A stretch of DNA of 64,000 nt from Sophora flavescens (Eukaryota; Streptophyta; Magnoliopsida; Fabales; Fabaceae): the NCBI GenBank assembly GCA_030762895.1, contig CM061062.1:140351104-140415103 (forward strand). Direction: 5' to 3'. Numbering within the stretch: the first letter of the stretch is position 1; the number at the start of each line of letters is the position of its first letter. The notes under the pieces were generated by a model. That model was not told the origin of the DNA and did no database searches. It saw only the letters and a program-made list of their open reading frames with translations. Made by a program: the position numbers and the translations under genes. Positions 45,093 to 57,157 of the stretch are shown piece after piece.

Positions 45093-46610
45093 CTAGTTTC
45101 TTACAACCTTACCATTTTCATCTAGCTTGTTTTTGTACACCCATTTAGTTCCAATAACAGATTTATACTTAGGTAGGGGTATAAGAGTCCAAACCTCACT
45201 TCTTTCAAACTGGCCCAGTTCTTCTTGCATTTCCAAGATCCAGTCATTGTCCAGCAGAGCCTCATCTAGTGACTTTGGTTCCAATTCAGAGACAAGTGTC
45301 GAATCATCTTGTTCTCTAAAAGTTGATCAGGTTCTCAGTCTGTCATTAGGATCTCCAATGATTTGATGTTGTGGATGATAGTTCTTGAAGTACCAAGATC
45401 TTTGAATTTCTTGTTGAGAAGTGGATGTTTCTAGTTGTTGTTGAGGAGAATCATCTATTTGATCATCAGTCTTTATTTCTGTTTTGTTTCCTAAAATATT
45501 GAGATCAAGATCTGCAAAGACTTCATCGAGCTCTAATAATTTCTTATCAGACTGTTTCTCATCAAATCTAACATGTATAGACTCTTCTACTATTAAGGTT
45601 CTTGAATTATAGACTCTAAATCCTTTTGAGGACTCAAAAAATCCTAGTAGAATTCCATTATCTACCTTAGCATCAAATTTACCAAGTTGATCTTTTGTAT
45701 TCAAAATGTAACATTTACATCCAAAAGGATGAAAGTATGAAATGTTGGGTTTTCTACCTTTCCACAATTCATAAGGAGTCTTATTCAGAATAGGTCTAAT
45801 GTATATTCTGTTCTGAATGTAGCAGGCAGAGTTCACAGCTTCAGCCCAGAAGTGCTTAGGGACAGAATTGTCATTGAGCATAGTCCTAGCCATCTCTTGA
45901 AGAGATTTGTTCTTTCTCTCTACCACACCATTTTACTGTGGTGTTCTTGGTATTGAGGAGTTGTGTCGAATATCACATTCTTCATAAAACTCATGGAATA
46001 TCTCATTGATAAATTGTCCCCCATGATCACTTCTAATTGAAGTTATACACGTGCCTTTTTCATTCTATACACATTTGCAGAATACATAAAAGACCTTGAA
46101 TGACTCATCCTTGTGAGCAAGGAACATAACCCATGTCCATCTAGTGTAGTCGTCTACTAAGACAAGACCATTTTTCTTACCACTAATAGATGCAGTTCTT
46201 GTTGGACCAAAGAGATCAAGGTGCAGCAATTCTAGTGGTCTGTTGGTACTAACAACATTCTTAGATTCAAATGAACCTTTGACTTGTTTTCCCTTCTGAC
46301 ATGCATCACAGAGAGCATCGGATTTGAAACTAAGGTTTGGTAGACCTCTTACAAGGTTATGCTTTTTCATATTTGAGATTAATCTCAAACCTGCATGACC
46401 CAACCTTTTGTGCCAAATCAATCGCTCATCCTCAATGGACACTAGACATGAGACACTTTGATTTGAGAGGTCCCCTAAGTCAATCTTATACAGATTGTTT
46501 TGCCTCTGGGCAGTGAATAGGAGTAACCCATCAGCTTTCTTAACAGTACACATATTCTTATCAAAAGAAACAGCAAACCTACTATCACATAATTGACTAA
46601 TGCTAAGCAA
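45093..46610 (-). pseudogene. Integrase and linker of SIRE-like copia element
   Basis: The GAG-pre-integrase part is at 46610-46280 (LIWHKRLGHAGLRLISNMKK, CDACQKGKQ). Core: LLHLDLFGPTRTASISG (first Asp), SIRSDHGGQF (second Asp, near 46030) and NGVVERKNKSLQEMARTM (Glu, near 45925). Then WAEAVNSACYIQNRI and the LLGFFESSKGFRVYN block. Stops at about 46063 and 45937. The piece at 45284-45093 (ALLDNDWILEMQEELGQFER) is the start of the RT domain. Confidence 0.9.
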
Positions 46611-46859
46611 AATTACTAACAGAACATTATCAATGGAGGGGAAAGGGTGTTTACCAATTTTGCCTATACCATTGATCTTTCCTTTTTGGTTTCCTCCAAA
46701 GTGACCCAGCCACCATCTTTGGGTCTAAGGTCTTGGAACATACAGCTTTCTCTTGTCATGTGTCGTGAGCACCCACAGTCCAAGTACCAGGACTTCGGTT
46801 TCTTTCCTGTTGTTAAGCATATCTGCAACAGGGATTATCTTATCTTTAGGTACCCAAAT
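46611..46859 (-). pseudogene. Protease of SIRE-like copia element
   Basis: The active-site block reads WYLDCGCSRHMTRESCMFQD near 46790-46735, so the usual D-S-G or D-T-G is D-C-G here. The following stretch holds several stops near 46610-46640. Confidence 0.75.
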
Positions 46860-48527
46860 TTACTTGGGTCCTTTCTTGTTTGTGATCATAGGTCGTGAAT
46901 GCTTTGTATGCTTGTTATGTATGCATCTAGATGACACATGCCCACTTTTTCCACATACTTTGCAGTAAGTATTGGAAGGGCTTGGTTTTGACTTAGTGTG
47001 CTGTGGACGGACTTTAGAAGCCTTATATTGTGTATGAACCTTTAGTTTATTCAGAGATGCATCTTGCTTATATTTATCATAACCAATGTCAGATTTGTCA
47101 CGTGGTGATATAGAATACCTTAAAATAAGGTTTAATTTATCTGAGCTACCAACCAGTTTTGACAGAGAGTCTGTCAAGTATGTCACATCTTGTTTCAGTT
47201 GTTCAACTTCACAAGAGCTATTAGACTTACACTTCGTCCTGTCAGCCAGACTGACATTGATTGATTTTAATGTTTTATTAACATCCTTAAGGTTTTGATT
47301 CACTATGCAGACCTTATCATAATCTCTAGAGAGTTTAATAAACTTCTTTTTGAGACTCTTATACTCTTTAAACAGTATGCATGATTCATGCAGTAATTCA
47401 TCAAAAATAGTATGAATAGTAGATGGATCAGAGTCCATTACCTCAGCATCAGTGAATTCACTTTCTGATGCAGTGTCAGCCATGAAGCAAATGTTTGCTT
47501 CTTCTCCTGCTTCATCTGAAGAAGACAAGTCATGATCCTCCCATGTAGCCATCAAGCCTTTCTTCTTTTTGAAGAATTTCTTTTTCTCCTTCAGCTCTGG
47601 GAAGTTAGCTTTGAAGTGTCCTGGTTTCTTACATTCAAAGCACAAGGGTGGGCCTTTCTCCTTGGAATCTGACTTCTCCTTGGAGAATTTTTTGTTGAAC
47701 TGCTTCCTTATGAATCCACCTTTCTTTCTCCACATGTGTTGGATTTTTCTGGAGATGAAAGATAGTTCATCCTCATCTGAGTCACCTTCACTATTTGATG
47801 AATCAGCTTCATCTGAGGACTCAGCAACTTTAAGCACCTTTGAGGAACTAGCTTTCTTGGCCTTTAAGGCAATGGATTTTCCTTTTCTGGAGTTTTCCAC
47901 TTCATTAAGTTCAAGTTCATGAACTTTTAATAACCCCAGAAGCTCTTCCAGAGAAAGAGTATTCAGATTCTTTGCTTCCTGGATAGCAGTTACCTTAGGT
48001 ATCCACAGCTTTGAGAGCCTTCTCAAAATTTTTCTCACATGATCTCTATTCTCATAGACCTTTCCAAGAGACCTGAGATTGTTGGTGATAGTACGGAATC
48101 TTCCAAACATCTGGTCTATAGTTTCATGATCAGCCATCTTGAATAGCTCATACTGGTGAACCAGCATGATGATATTTGATTCCTTAACTTGTGAAGAACC
48201 CTCATGAGCTAGGGCAAGAGTATCCCAGATTTCATTAGCAGTATTGCAGCTGTGAACTTTGTCAAGTTCATATCTGGTAATGGCACACATGAGATAGTGC
48301 TTTGCTTTTAGGTTAAGCTAATGTTGATTTTTCGGCTCTTGAGTCCATTGAACTCTAGGAACAGCAGCCCCGTCTTCATATCTGGGCTCAGTATAACCAG
48401 TTTCTATGAGCTCTCAGATGTCTAGATTTTGTGCAACCAAGAAGGCCATCATCCTCTTCTTCCAGTAATCATAATCAGTTCCATCAAAGAGAGGAGGTCT
48501 GTTGATAGCTTGTCCTTCTGCATCCAT
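46860..48527 (-). pseudogene. gag of SIRE-like copia element
   Basis: The probable start is ATG at 48527 (MDAEGQAINRPPLFDGTDYD), a DUF4219-like opening. A TGA near 48415 and further stops near 48320 precede a 476-codon open stretch from 48290. The UBN2-type gag domain (ANEIWDTLALAHEGSSQVKE ... MFGRFRTITNNLRSLG) is followed by two zinc knuckles. The first, CFECKKPGHFKANF, ends in Phe instead of Cys; the second, CKVCGKSGHVSSRC, is intact. A Ser/Asp/Glu-rich region lies before the first knuckle. Confidence 0.88.
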
Positions 48528-48582
48528 GATAGTAGGATCGTACTGCCTTAGCACTTGTTAGATGCTCAACCCTGTCAAGGCT

Positions 48583-48598
48583 GAGCTCTGATACCAAC
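48583..48598 (-). other. Primer-binding site of SIRE-like copia element
   Basis: On the minus strand, TTGGTATCAGAGCTC is complementary to the 3' end of initiator Met tRNA and abuts the LTR end CCAACTTCA. Confidence 0.88.
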
Positions 48599-50111
48599 TG
48601 AAGTTGGCACATGCAAACACAAGAAGGGGGGTTGAATTGTGTTTGTCAATTATTTTTGTAAAAACCCTTTTTGAGAAACCTTTTCACAAGCAGAAGATAA
48701 AAAGTTTAAACACACAAGAAATCATTTTTAAAAGATTAACAAAACCAAAATCAAATTCCACAGTTAGTATAAATAAATAAAACTGTAAAAGATAAGGGAT
48801 AGAAAATTCACTCAGGTATTTTATCCTGGTTCACTCTCTTCCAACCAAGAGCTACGTCCAGCCCCTTCTACTTGAAGGATTTTCTCCACTATTTCCAAAC
48901 AGTTTCTACAACAAGTATTCTACACCTCTCCATGCTACAAGTATTGCTTTCTTGCCAAGCCTCTTCAGGCTCTAATTCAATCACAAAGATTTTTCTAAGA
49001 TCTTTCTAACTCACTATGTGAGGGTATGAAGGTTTAAGATCTACTGAATATTTTTACAAATATTCAACCTTAAGAATTACAGACTTTTGCTTTACAAAGG
49101 GAATATGAGCTTTTAATATCTTGCAAATGTTCAAAAGGAAAAAGTTGTTCTTCAGTGCTTGAGACCTTCTATATATATAGTGGTCTTCAACTTCTCTTGA
49201 AAATTTTCAATGGTTATTTTTAATCATCCCATTTAGAGATAGTATTAAATGCATGATATCCGTTGAGATTGATCGCTTGATTTTGGCCGTGTTGAAAAGC
49301 ATCCTTGGTTATCACAAAAGCACAAAATGGAGGCTCACTGTCCTGAGCAATCGTACCTTAAAAACTTTCTTTCCTCCTTTGTGTATAACCCAACTTTTGT
49401 CCAGCAATAAAGTTGTCATCGTACAGATTGTTTTGCAATTCCAATTGTACTATTTGATTTTTGTATTTCCTTGATAGTACTATGAATTTCTCACAAAGGA
49501 ACAAGGCATTAACTAGATAAAACAATTATAAAGAACATATATTCCATTGAAATAAATATCAATCATTGAAATAAATTCAATGTGGTCCAGATTGCATTAA
49601 ATCACATTCAAGGTAGTAAAGATATAGAAGATGTAGAACCATCTATAGGCACTCAGTTTTAGAACGCGTCTACATAAGGTTTTATTCTGCTCGTCCACTG
49701 ATGTGGCAGAAGCGCTCGTCCACACAAGTCTTTGGACTTGCTAAGTCTTTAGAGAAACTCCATCCAATGACGTGGCACTATGGACGTTTACTGAATTTTA
49801 GTTAGGCACTATGGATGTCTACTTGAGTTTTAAGGAGAGCACTCGTCTGCTGACGTGGCTACTATGGACGTCTACAGAGATATAGTTAGCCGTCTACTTG
49901 ACGATTAAAATATAAACAGTTTAAATAACCTTTGGACGAATAACTCTTTGCAAGAGTCCAAGCATTGTATATCTTATATTATTTTGGATATTCCTACATA
50001 AACTGAAATCACTTGTTAGATCTCAACTAACACTTTCCTAAGCAAATTTAATCCTTTTGTTAACATCAAAACCTAGAGATTAAATAAACCATAACCACTT
50101 TGGTTCCAACA
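48599..50111 (-). repeat. 5' LTR of SIRE-like copia element
   Basis: 1513 bp. On the minus strand it runs from TGTTGGAACC to CCAACTTCA. It matches 1-728 over its outer half. It contains GGACGTCTAC-like repeats at about 49780-49905. Confidence 0.92.
49170..49179 (-). promoter_or_regulatory. Possible LTR TATA box
   Basis: TATATATA on the minus strand in the 5' LTR, with about 570 bp of LTR downstream. This is a position-based inference. Confidence 0.45.
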
Positions 50112-50587
50112 TGATAGGCCGCGATAATTCCTATAACACAATTGTTTCGTGTTGGGTGGCCTCTCCACTGGGTCATTTCCCCAACTGTTATAGGATTTCG
50201 CGTATCACCTATATAATATTTGATAGTCCCCTATTGAGTACATTCGTGCAGAGTAGTCGATTTCCACGACAAAAGGTTGCAAAGCCCCAAGAATTTCGTG
50301 GACTTCGAGCCCGAATGTCCCTAAAGACCCAAATGCCCAAGAATATGCCTTTGGTCCGTAACTATCAGATTTATCAGTCCACCCTATGTGAAAATTGTAA
50401 CTCGATAACAACAGCATGTCTTCTAGATCATCTTTTTAGATATTAATTAAGCTTTCAATATCAATTGAGTTTTTAAATCTCGCTAAAGATTTTTCAAAAG
50501 ATTTTATCAACAGACACTAGTCCGACGTCTCGGAACTCTAGGTCCTCAACAGGAGGAAGGCTAGTCCTGCTTCACAGTAATCAGAAT
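50112..50587. other. Unassigned segment next to the copia LTR
   Basis: Higher GC than its surroundings and open for 111 codons on the plus strand (50111-50446) and 70 on the minus strand. It matches nothing else in the window that I can see, and no family is recognised. It may be the outer part of the adjacent gypsy LTR or older inserted DNA. Confidence 0.3.
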
Positions 50588-50773
50588 CCAGTCTAAAACC
50601 ACAGTACACAAATCTTGTCCTTTTGTTTCCTTTCCACTTTCCGAAGAAAGCCAAAATTCATGTTTTCACTTCTCTATATTCGTAGATTTTTTATAAAATA
50701 AGATTTCTCCTTTATAAGCCATGACTGACGTCACGCTTCAACCAGTCTCACAAATTTTCAACAGCACAGATAA

Positions 50774-50839
<66 letters not shown>

Positions 50840-51900
50840 TCCTCAAACAACCAGACAGTTTCAAATCTCAGTATCACATGACATATATATATATATATGT
50901 ATGTATGTATGTATGTATATATATATATTCGCAGTCAATCAACATATTATAAATCATCACAAGCAGTCTATAACATTAAATATACAATAGCTAGGAACTC
51001 TTCAGGCTTACTCCCTTTACCTTTGAAGCCCATAAAAGATCCTCTCCTTGACGCATTCAGTAGTTCGTTTCCTTCTCAATGATGCCCCGAGTTTAGTTAA
51101 CACCTTGAAACCAGTGCAGTTAACTCCTATCAGCTCCCAATAACATAAAACAGGCTTCTCAATGCAAGACAATCACCATCAACATCCCAACGAGGGAGTC
51201 CAAACATTTTGCAACAACCAGAAAATCAAGAAATCAATTACTCATCACCAAACGAACACTCTAATTGGATTTGAACGTTTAATTTCACAAAAGAGAGTCA
51301 ATTTCAAAGGAAAAAAAATCAGATTTGGGGTTTAGGGTTCCTAAACAAGATTTGGGGAAACCTCATTCTAACTAAACAATAATGAAATTAGTTTTGGGAA
51401 TCATTAATTCACAGTCTCCATAGTATAAAATAAAGTTCAATTTCAAGATTATAATATGAAATCAAAGTGCTAGGGTTTCAAAATCAAGTTTGAAGGTTTT
51501 GAACTAGGAGAGGTTTTGGTGGAGTACTCACCCAAGATAACAAGGAAAGAGGACACGGTGGCTGTTGCATTGGTCGGCGCAGCGGCACTCGGAGGCGGCG
51601 GCGGTGGTGTTTCCTAGTAACACCAATGACTGGAAAAAAAAAAGGAGAAAGAAATAACATAATAGTGACAATAACATAATATTATTGTCTAGTAAGCGTG
51701 CATGCACTGAAATAAAGCAGTGCTATCGCAGTTAATAAAATCATTTTAAATGAGTAATTAAAATTACTCAAACCAAACCCCTTAAGATAACCAAAGCTAA
51801 ACATCTCGAAAATTAATCTTTCCAAATAAAATAATATAAACATATAAAAATATATATATAATTACTGTTATTGAAGAACGGTAAAAACCGGGGTGTTACA
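50588..51900 (-). repeat. 3' LTR of the degenerate gypsy element (left copy)
   Basis: From CCAGTCT at 50588 to GGGTGTTACA at 51900, colinear with 55751-55767 plus 62021-63982. It lacks about 690 bp present in the right copy at 63050-63737. A (CA)n tract is at 50775-50830 and GTAT repeats are near 50899. Confidence 0.8.
50775..50830. repeat. (CA)n microsatellite
   Basis: About 27 CA units in the left gypsy LTR. The allelic tract in the right LTR is at 62185-62234. Confidence 0.9.
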
Positions 51901-51945
51901 TTACTACCCCACTAAAAAAAATTTCGTCCTCGAAATTTCGTGACT
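51901..51945 (-). other. Polypurine tract region of the gypsy element
   Basis: On the minus strand it reads GAGGACGAAATTT, a run of T, then AGTGGGGTAGTAA, directly before TGTAACACC. This arrangement typically precedes the 3' LTR in many plant gypsy elements. Confidence 0.75.
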
Positions 51946-54900
51946 CGAAACTAGATAGGATCTTGTAATTAGATATTACTCCCAAGATCCTACATTGTAC
52001 TTATCGTATCCACTTACCCTTAGATTACTTTCATAACTCAATAACGAAATTCATACTTAGTGTTCGTTCTATTTATCCTCAATATCAAACTCTCCCTTAT
52101 TAATACTTTACCTCGCACATGAAAGATATAATTAAAACTTAATCTCTTCTTCATTCAATACTAATTCATTAGAAAAAAATTCCTCTACATACTTAACTCT
52201 CACTTTTAACACCAAGATTCAACTAAGATATACGTTCCTCTAACATGAAGAGTAAAATCCAACTTAATCACTTCCATTCACAATTACTAGTCCATCAGAA
52301 AAACTGGTTTCAACACTTTCAACATCTCAAAGTCATTACTAATATCAAAACTAACTTTACCATAATATGCATCAACTCCCTACTCAAAGTATATGATTGT
52401 AATCTTAGTCCCTCTGAACGTAATCTACCTTTCCAAATCCCATCAAAATCACATACTTCAAATCTCCAATCAAAAAATCGTAATACTTCTTAAGATAAAC
52501 TGAAATAAAAAAGGAACCTCGTTGGGTAGGATTATCTAACTCATCAAATTTGAACTTCTTCCAAAACTTAATTTTCACGAGAGCTTATCCCTCTCGCTCA
52601 AATTCACTTAAATGGAATTACTATTCACCTCCGTTCGTAACACACACATCAGTTCCTATTCAATATATCCCATCATAGTTATACATTTAAGTCTTAAAGA
52701 ACATGATTACACTCCTTCATGTAACTATGACCAAAAAGGAATCACCTCGATTTGATTTATCTAAAATCATAATTCTTAAACTTCTCTAACAACTTAGTTT
52801 TATTCAAGAACTCCTCTTTACAGCTCCCGTTCAGCTTAAGGAAAACTACTATAGACACTTTCCTGTAAATCTTTAAACTCATAAAATTAATCTTAACCAT
52901 GGATATTGATCATTATCCTAGGTTCCTTTAACAGTATTCTGCCTCGATCAACATTTGATTTATAATAATTGCCTCACTTACTGGTATTGATATTAAGGAT
53001 TCACATCATACTAACCACAACTATTCCTCAACAAAACTCTCGTCACTTCTTATCCGTCCGACTAAAAGGATGATCGTAGTTAGATACTACACTTACTCTC
53101 AACAATTTTTCTAAAGATCAGATCATTTTTCTCGCTCACCCACTCGAGTCGAGAATGATCCATTGAGCTTAGCCTCAACTTGGTCCTCAGAACTTAGAGC
53201 GGGCTTTACCGACAAATGTTGGTAAACTTCAGGTCTTCATTTGAAACGATACTTGATGATACTTCGTGAAATTTGATCCGTTCTCTGATACATACTTCGC
53301 TTTAGCTTCTCCACTTCATGGTGGATCTTAACAGCTAAGAAGAGTGTTGACTTCATCAACCTGTCCATGATCACTCGAACTAATTAAAACTCTTGAAGGT
53401 ACTCGGTAAACCCACGACAACCTTCATTGCGGTGCTAACATCTTTAGCAAGGGAGGTCTCTAACATCAAACTATCTCTCTTTCAATGTATCCGACTAACT
53501 CTGACTTACTGATATGAATCAGATACCCATCCTCATAACTCTTGAGGTAGGTCACATGTCAATGACGTTTGGAAAAATATGTAGGGTGAAGTTGATCAAG
53601 GATGACAAGTCCTTTCGAACTACAATAAGACATGATCTTAAAGATTACATAAAGAAATTTTCAAGAAAAGAAATTATCTTGATTTCACTTTCACAAAAGC
53701 ATAAAGAAGAATTCTATCAATTTGAAAGATACCGGAACATCAAGTATGAAAAAGATTCTTCAATTAGGTTCGTGAGTGTAAAAATGCATAGCTAATACAT
53801 ATTTACAAACAAAACTCTAATTAGAGTTTCTTCTTTCACAAGAACTTCCGGTGGATTTAGGAAATCAAAGGATGAATAATTCCTAATCTCAAGAGGATTC
53901 ATTCTTAATACAAGGAATTTACAAAACGACATTTTGAAAAGGAAAAACAGTCTTACCAAAAATCAGACTGGATCACCTCTACCAGATGTAAAAGTGATTA
54001 GACTAAGTTTCATCAAGAAACTTTTGTTATCACAAAGTTATCTGTGTTACAACTCAAGAAATAGTCATAACAAATTCTTTCAACGAAGTATGAAAATTCC
54101 ATACCAATGGATACTATCAATCAATCCACTCCAATGTCTAATACACTGGGGGTTATTTAGAAGTATGAGTACAACTTCTCACAAACAAGGAAATCAATTA
54201 GAATAACTTGAAATTTATGAACTAGCGTAACTAATTCATGAGTTCTGACAGATTTCAAATCAAAATCAGAAAAATCTGCCTAACACGTACAATCTTCACC
54301 GCTGTGATGGTCTAATACAACCATAGGGCTCAAGAAACAAATGTCGACTTACAAATTCATAAGAATTGAATAGTACAGTGAAGAGTTTCTTGATCATGAG
54401 ACACTCACCTAAGGTCAAAAATTCAAATCGACTCACCTTGGTTCCAACCAACATACAAATCTTTCCAGGCATGCTAAGTGTGGTCACCCTGAATTGGGCA
54501 CGATCACGGACAACTTGGTCAGTCTCTCAGATATGCGAAGAATTGGTCTTTCCTCGCAAGCTAAGTCAACTGCGCGAAGTTTTTTGATAGGTCCTCATTC
54601 TAATCTGGTGACAACCCGCCCTCGAATCGATCTTTGAGTAGACAACGACTCCTCTCAATTTCTTCTATCATATCAATTCTGCGCGATAGAGAGTACTTGT
54701 TATTAATCGTCACTTTGTTGAGTTGTCAGAATTTTACGAAGAGTATCGAACCTCTATACAACATTGGTGCTCCTTACGAGAACACAATCGGTCTAACAAA
54801 CTGTTTAGACCTCAAATCGTCCGGTTGAATCGAGTCATCTAACTCGATTTAACTTTCTAGCCAACATCCTACACAAGGCAACAGAGATCTGACCGAATCT

Positions 54901-55233
54901 AGAAACTAGATCAATTCTAAAATCCATATCCTTCGTAGGTGACAAACTGGAACATTCTCAGGGAAAACACCCGAAAAATCTTCTATAACAAGTACCTTGT
55001 CCAAATGTCTGACACAATCCAAAAGGATAATTGAATATGTCACACATGAAACAAAGCACCATTTATGAGTCATGGCTTTCCACAATGCCAACCAGTGAAA
55101 ACCCATCAAGAAAACATATACATGTGCATCAACACACATTGCCTCAATAGGGAAACAATTCAATCAAGGTCCAACCAGAGATCACACAACAAAAACATAA
55201 CAGACTTATTCCCCAAGGTTACCGAAAGACTCA
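51946..55233 (-). pseudogene. Decayed internal region of the gypsy element
   Basis: AT-rich, with no long open frame. The only trace of pol I can defend is on the minus strand near 55010-54906: VIEDFSGVFPENVPVCHLRR resembles the conserved block just before the gypsy RT domain. Plus-strand open frames at 53514-53795 and 53934-54206 match nothing I know. Confidence 0.45.
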
Positions 55234-55249
55234 ACCAGCTCTGATAGAA
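55234..55249 (-). other. Primer-binding site of the gypsy element
   Basis: Minus strand TTCTATCAGAGCTGGT, with TATCAGAGC as in the initiator Met tRNA complement. It lies 4 bp from the LTR end. Confidence 0.65.
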
Positions 55250-55431
55250 CTAATGTAACACCCCCTGGGTATTACATTGGTTAACTCTCGTTGCAGAAAA
55301 CAAAAAAAAACAAAAAATAAAGGTTGGTGGTTGCTTTCGGAACATAAGTTTTAACTTATCCATGTTTGAAAAACTGGTTTTTTTAATAAAAAAAAAACTT
55401 TCGACATATACATAAATCTATCACCTATATG

Positions 55432-55433
<2 letters not shown>

Positions 55434-55465
<32 letters not shown>

Positions 55466-55467
55466 TG

Positions 55468-55514
<47 letters not shown>
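55434..55514. repeat. (GTAT)n(TA)n microsatellite
   Basis: About eight GTAT units followed by about 20 TA units inside the gypsy LTR. Confidence 0.9.
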
Positions 55515-55516
<2 letters not shown>

Positions 55517-55762
55517 TCACAATAATTACATCACAGTTTTCCTACAAGTCTATTTATTTAGAAACATACTTAATACAGATCTAAAATTTTTACAAAAATT
55601 TCGACAGAGTCTCCTCTGTAATTCCAATATCCCAAACAAAAACACTTGTTGACATATTGATATTTTCAACCAAAAGAAAGGCTCTCCTAGCCATAAACAT
55701 ACATAATTATCATTAATCAACAATGTCTTAAAAATCTAAGCTGGTCATTTCCAGTCTGAAAC

Positions 55763-55767
55763 CTTAG
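55763..55767. repeat. Target-site duplication CTTAG
   Basis: CTTAG precedes TGTTGGAGAT and is repeated after GTTCCAACA at 62016-62020. The interrupted gypsy LTR then resumes with CACAGAAATC. Confidence 0.88.
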
Positions 55768-55811
55768 TGTTGGAGATATGGCATACACACACACTCAATC
55801 TAAGCTGGTCA

Positions 55812-56762
55812 TTTCCACCTCACTGCTTCCTGTTACAAGCAAGTCATCTACATAGAGACATACAATCATTACATCAGTTGAAACATTACATTTCACATAA
55901 ACTCCAGGTTCTGAAGTACATTTCACAAGTCCTAATGTACTCAGAAAAGCATCTATTTTCTTGTTCCAAGCCCTTGGGGCTTGTTTCAAGCCATACAAGG
56001 CCTTCTCTAGTTTATACACTTTTGTTTATTGGCCTATTATTACAAAGCCAGGGGATGATCTATATAGACCTCCTCATCAAGTGGTCCATTTAGAAAAGCC
56101 GATTTCACATCCAATTGATACATTGACCAATTTTTCAGGCTTGCAAGAGCTACCACCAATCTAATTGTTTCAATCCTTGTAACTAGTGCAAAAACATCAC
56201 CATAGTCTATACCATGTCTATGCAGAAAGCCTTTGGCAACAAGCCTGGATTTATGCTTGATCATCTCATTATCAGGGCTCTTCTTTAACTTGAAGACCCA
56301 CTTCAATGCTATTGACTTATTCTTACTTGGTCGAGAGACAAGTCTCCATGTCTGGTTATTCTCAATTGCACTGAGCTCCTCCTTCATTGCTCCAATCCAT
56401 TTTGGATTCTGCATTGCCTCCTCAAAACTGACTTCTTCAGTTTCAGAAAACATAGCAAGGTGCACCAAGTCACCATATGTGTTTACTGCAGAATCTGAGA
56501 CTACCTCATAATCAAGTAGTCACTAAGGGAACTGTCTTCTTCTCTGTGATCTTAACTCTGAGGCATCAACTTCTGTTTCCTTCTGAATTTCTGAATTTGA
56601 TAAATCCAACAGCATCATGTTTGATCCTTCATTACCATTCTCAGCATTCCAGTCCCAGCTTTTCATCTCATCAAACACCACATCCCTGCTAACTACAAAT
56701 TGCTTGCTCTTGGGGTTGAACAATCTGTATCCACCAGTGGGATGATATCCCAAGAATTTCAC
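55812..56762 (-). pseudogene. Copia RT fragment, copy 1
   Basis: Minus-strand copy of 58955-58010: KFLGYHPTGGYRLFNPKSKQ (end of integrase region), QLDVKSAFLNGPLDEEVYID and YVDDLLVTGSSEVE. It is truncated just after YVDD at 55812, where it meets a 20-bp copy of the flanking target DNA. A frameshift near 56530 and a TAG near 56520 break it. Confidence 0.85.
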
Positions 56763-56955
56763 TGAATATACACTATTATTTTATTCATTCATAATGATGG
56801 TATTTATACACAATCGGTTTGCCCCACATTGGCTAAACCTCACTTCACATTTGTTACAACTCTAACAACTTCTTAACAACTTCTATTAGCTACTAACAGC
56901 TCTTTATCAATTACTAACAACCAAGCCTAACTAAAATTACCTAAATTTCTCAACA
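56763..56955 (-). repeat. LTR segment of the minus-strand copia
   Basis: On the minus strand it starts TGTTGAGAAATTTAGG at 56955, has TATAAATA near 56810 and joins pol coding sequence directly at 56762. The same LTR-pol junction occurs at 58956, so the fusion predates the duplication. Confidence 0.75.
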
Positions 56956-57157
56956 CACTTCCCTAATTTCAGTTTCCTAAAACATGATATGCAAATTTGC
57001 ATCACTATGAAGCCTAACATCCCAACTATGTTGGCACCCTAGGCTTCACCCTTCATTTGCAGCACATCATGTTTATATCAAGTCAAGTTAGAAACCGAAA
57101 CAATACTCAGCATTTCTCTCAGCATTTTAAATCTATCAACATTCAATGGCTTGGTCA
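56956..57157 (-). other. 3' untranslated region and polypurine tract of minus-strand copia
   Basis: Includes minus-strand AAATTAGGGAAGTG directly before the LTR start. No gene. Confidence 0.7.

Larger units (their letters stand above)
1..50111 (-). mobile_element. SIRE-like Ty1/copia retrotransposon, interrupted
   Basis: Minus-strand Ty1/copia element. In element order: 5' LTR 48599-50111, primer-binding site 48583-48598, gag 48527-46860, protease, integrase, reverse transcriptase and RNase H down to 43625, an env-like ORF starting at 43140, a polypurine tract at 731-745 and the 3' LTR at 1-728. The Athila-like insertions at 3326-42201 split the env-like ORF. Gag-PR-INT-RT-RH order is diagnostic of Ty1/copia; a long extra ORF after pol plus LTRs near 1.5 kb fits the SIRE/Maximus lineage (inference). 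The far end of the 3' LTR lies outside the window, so the outer target duplication cannot be checked. The coding regions carry many stops and frameshifts. Confidence 0.9.
55254..55767 (-). repeat. 5' LTR of the gypsy element, segment 1
   Basis: Begins TGTAACACCCC on the plus strand and runs to the CTTAG where the copia composite is inserted. A (GTAT)n(TA)n tract is at 55434-55514. Confidence 0.8.

Noticed and set aside
50111..50446. Possible host or plastid-derived gene
   Set aside because: The open frame of 111 codons matches no protein I can name, so only an unassigned segment is reported.
50721..50990. Open frame with His-Thr repeats
   Set aside because: It is a translated (CA)n microsatellite.
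53514..54206. Two plus-strand open frames within the gypsy interior
   Set aside because: The element lies on the minus strand, the frames are short in AT-rich DNA, and no domain was recognised.
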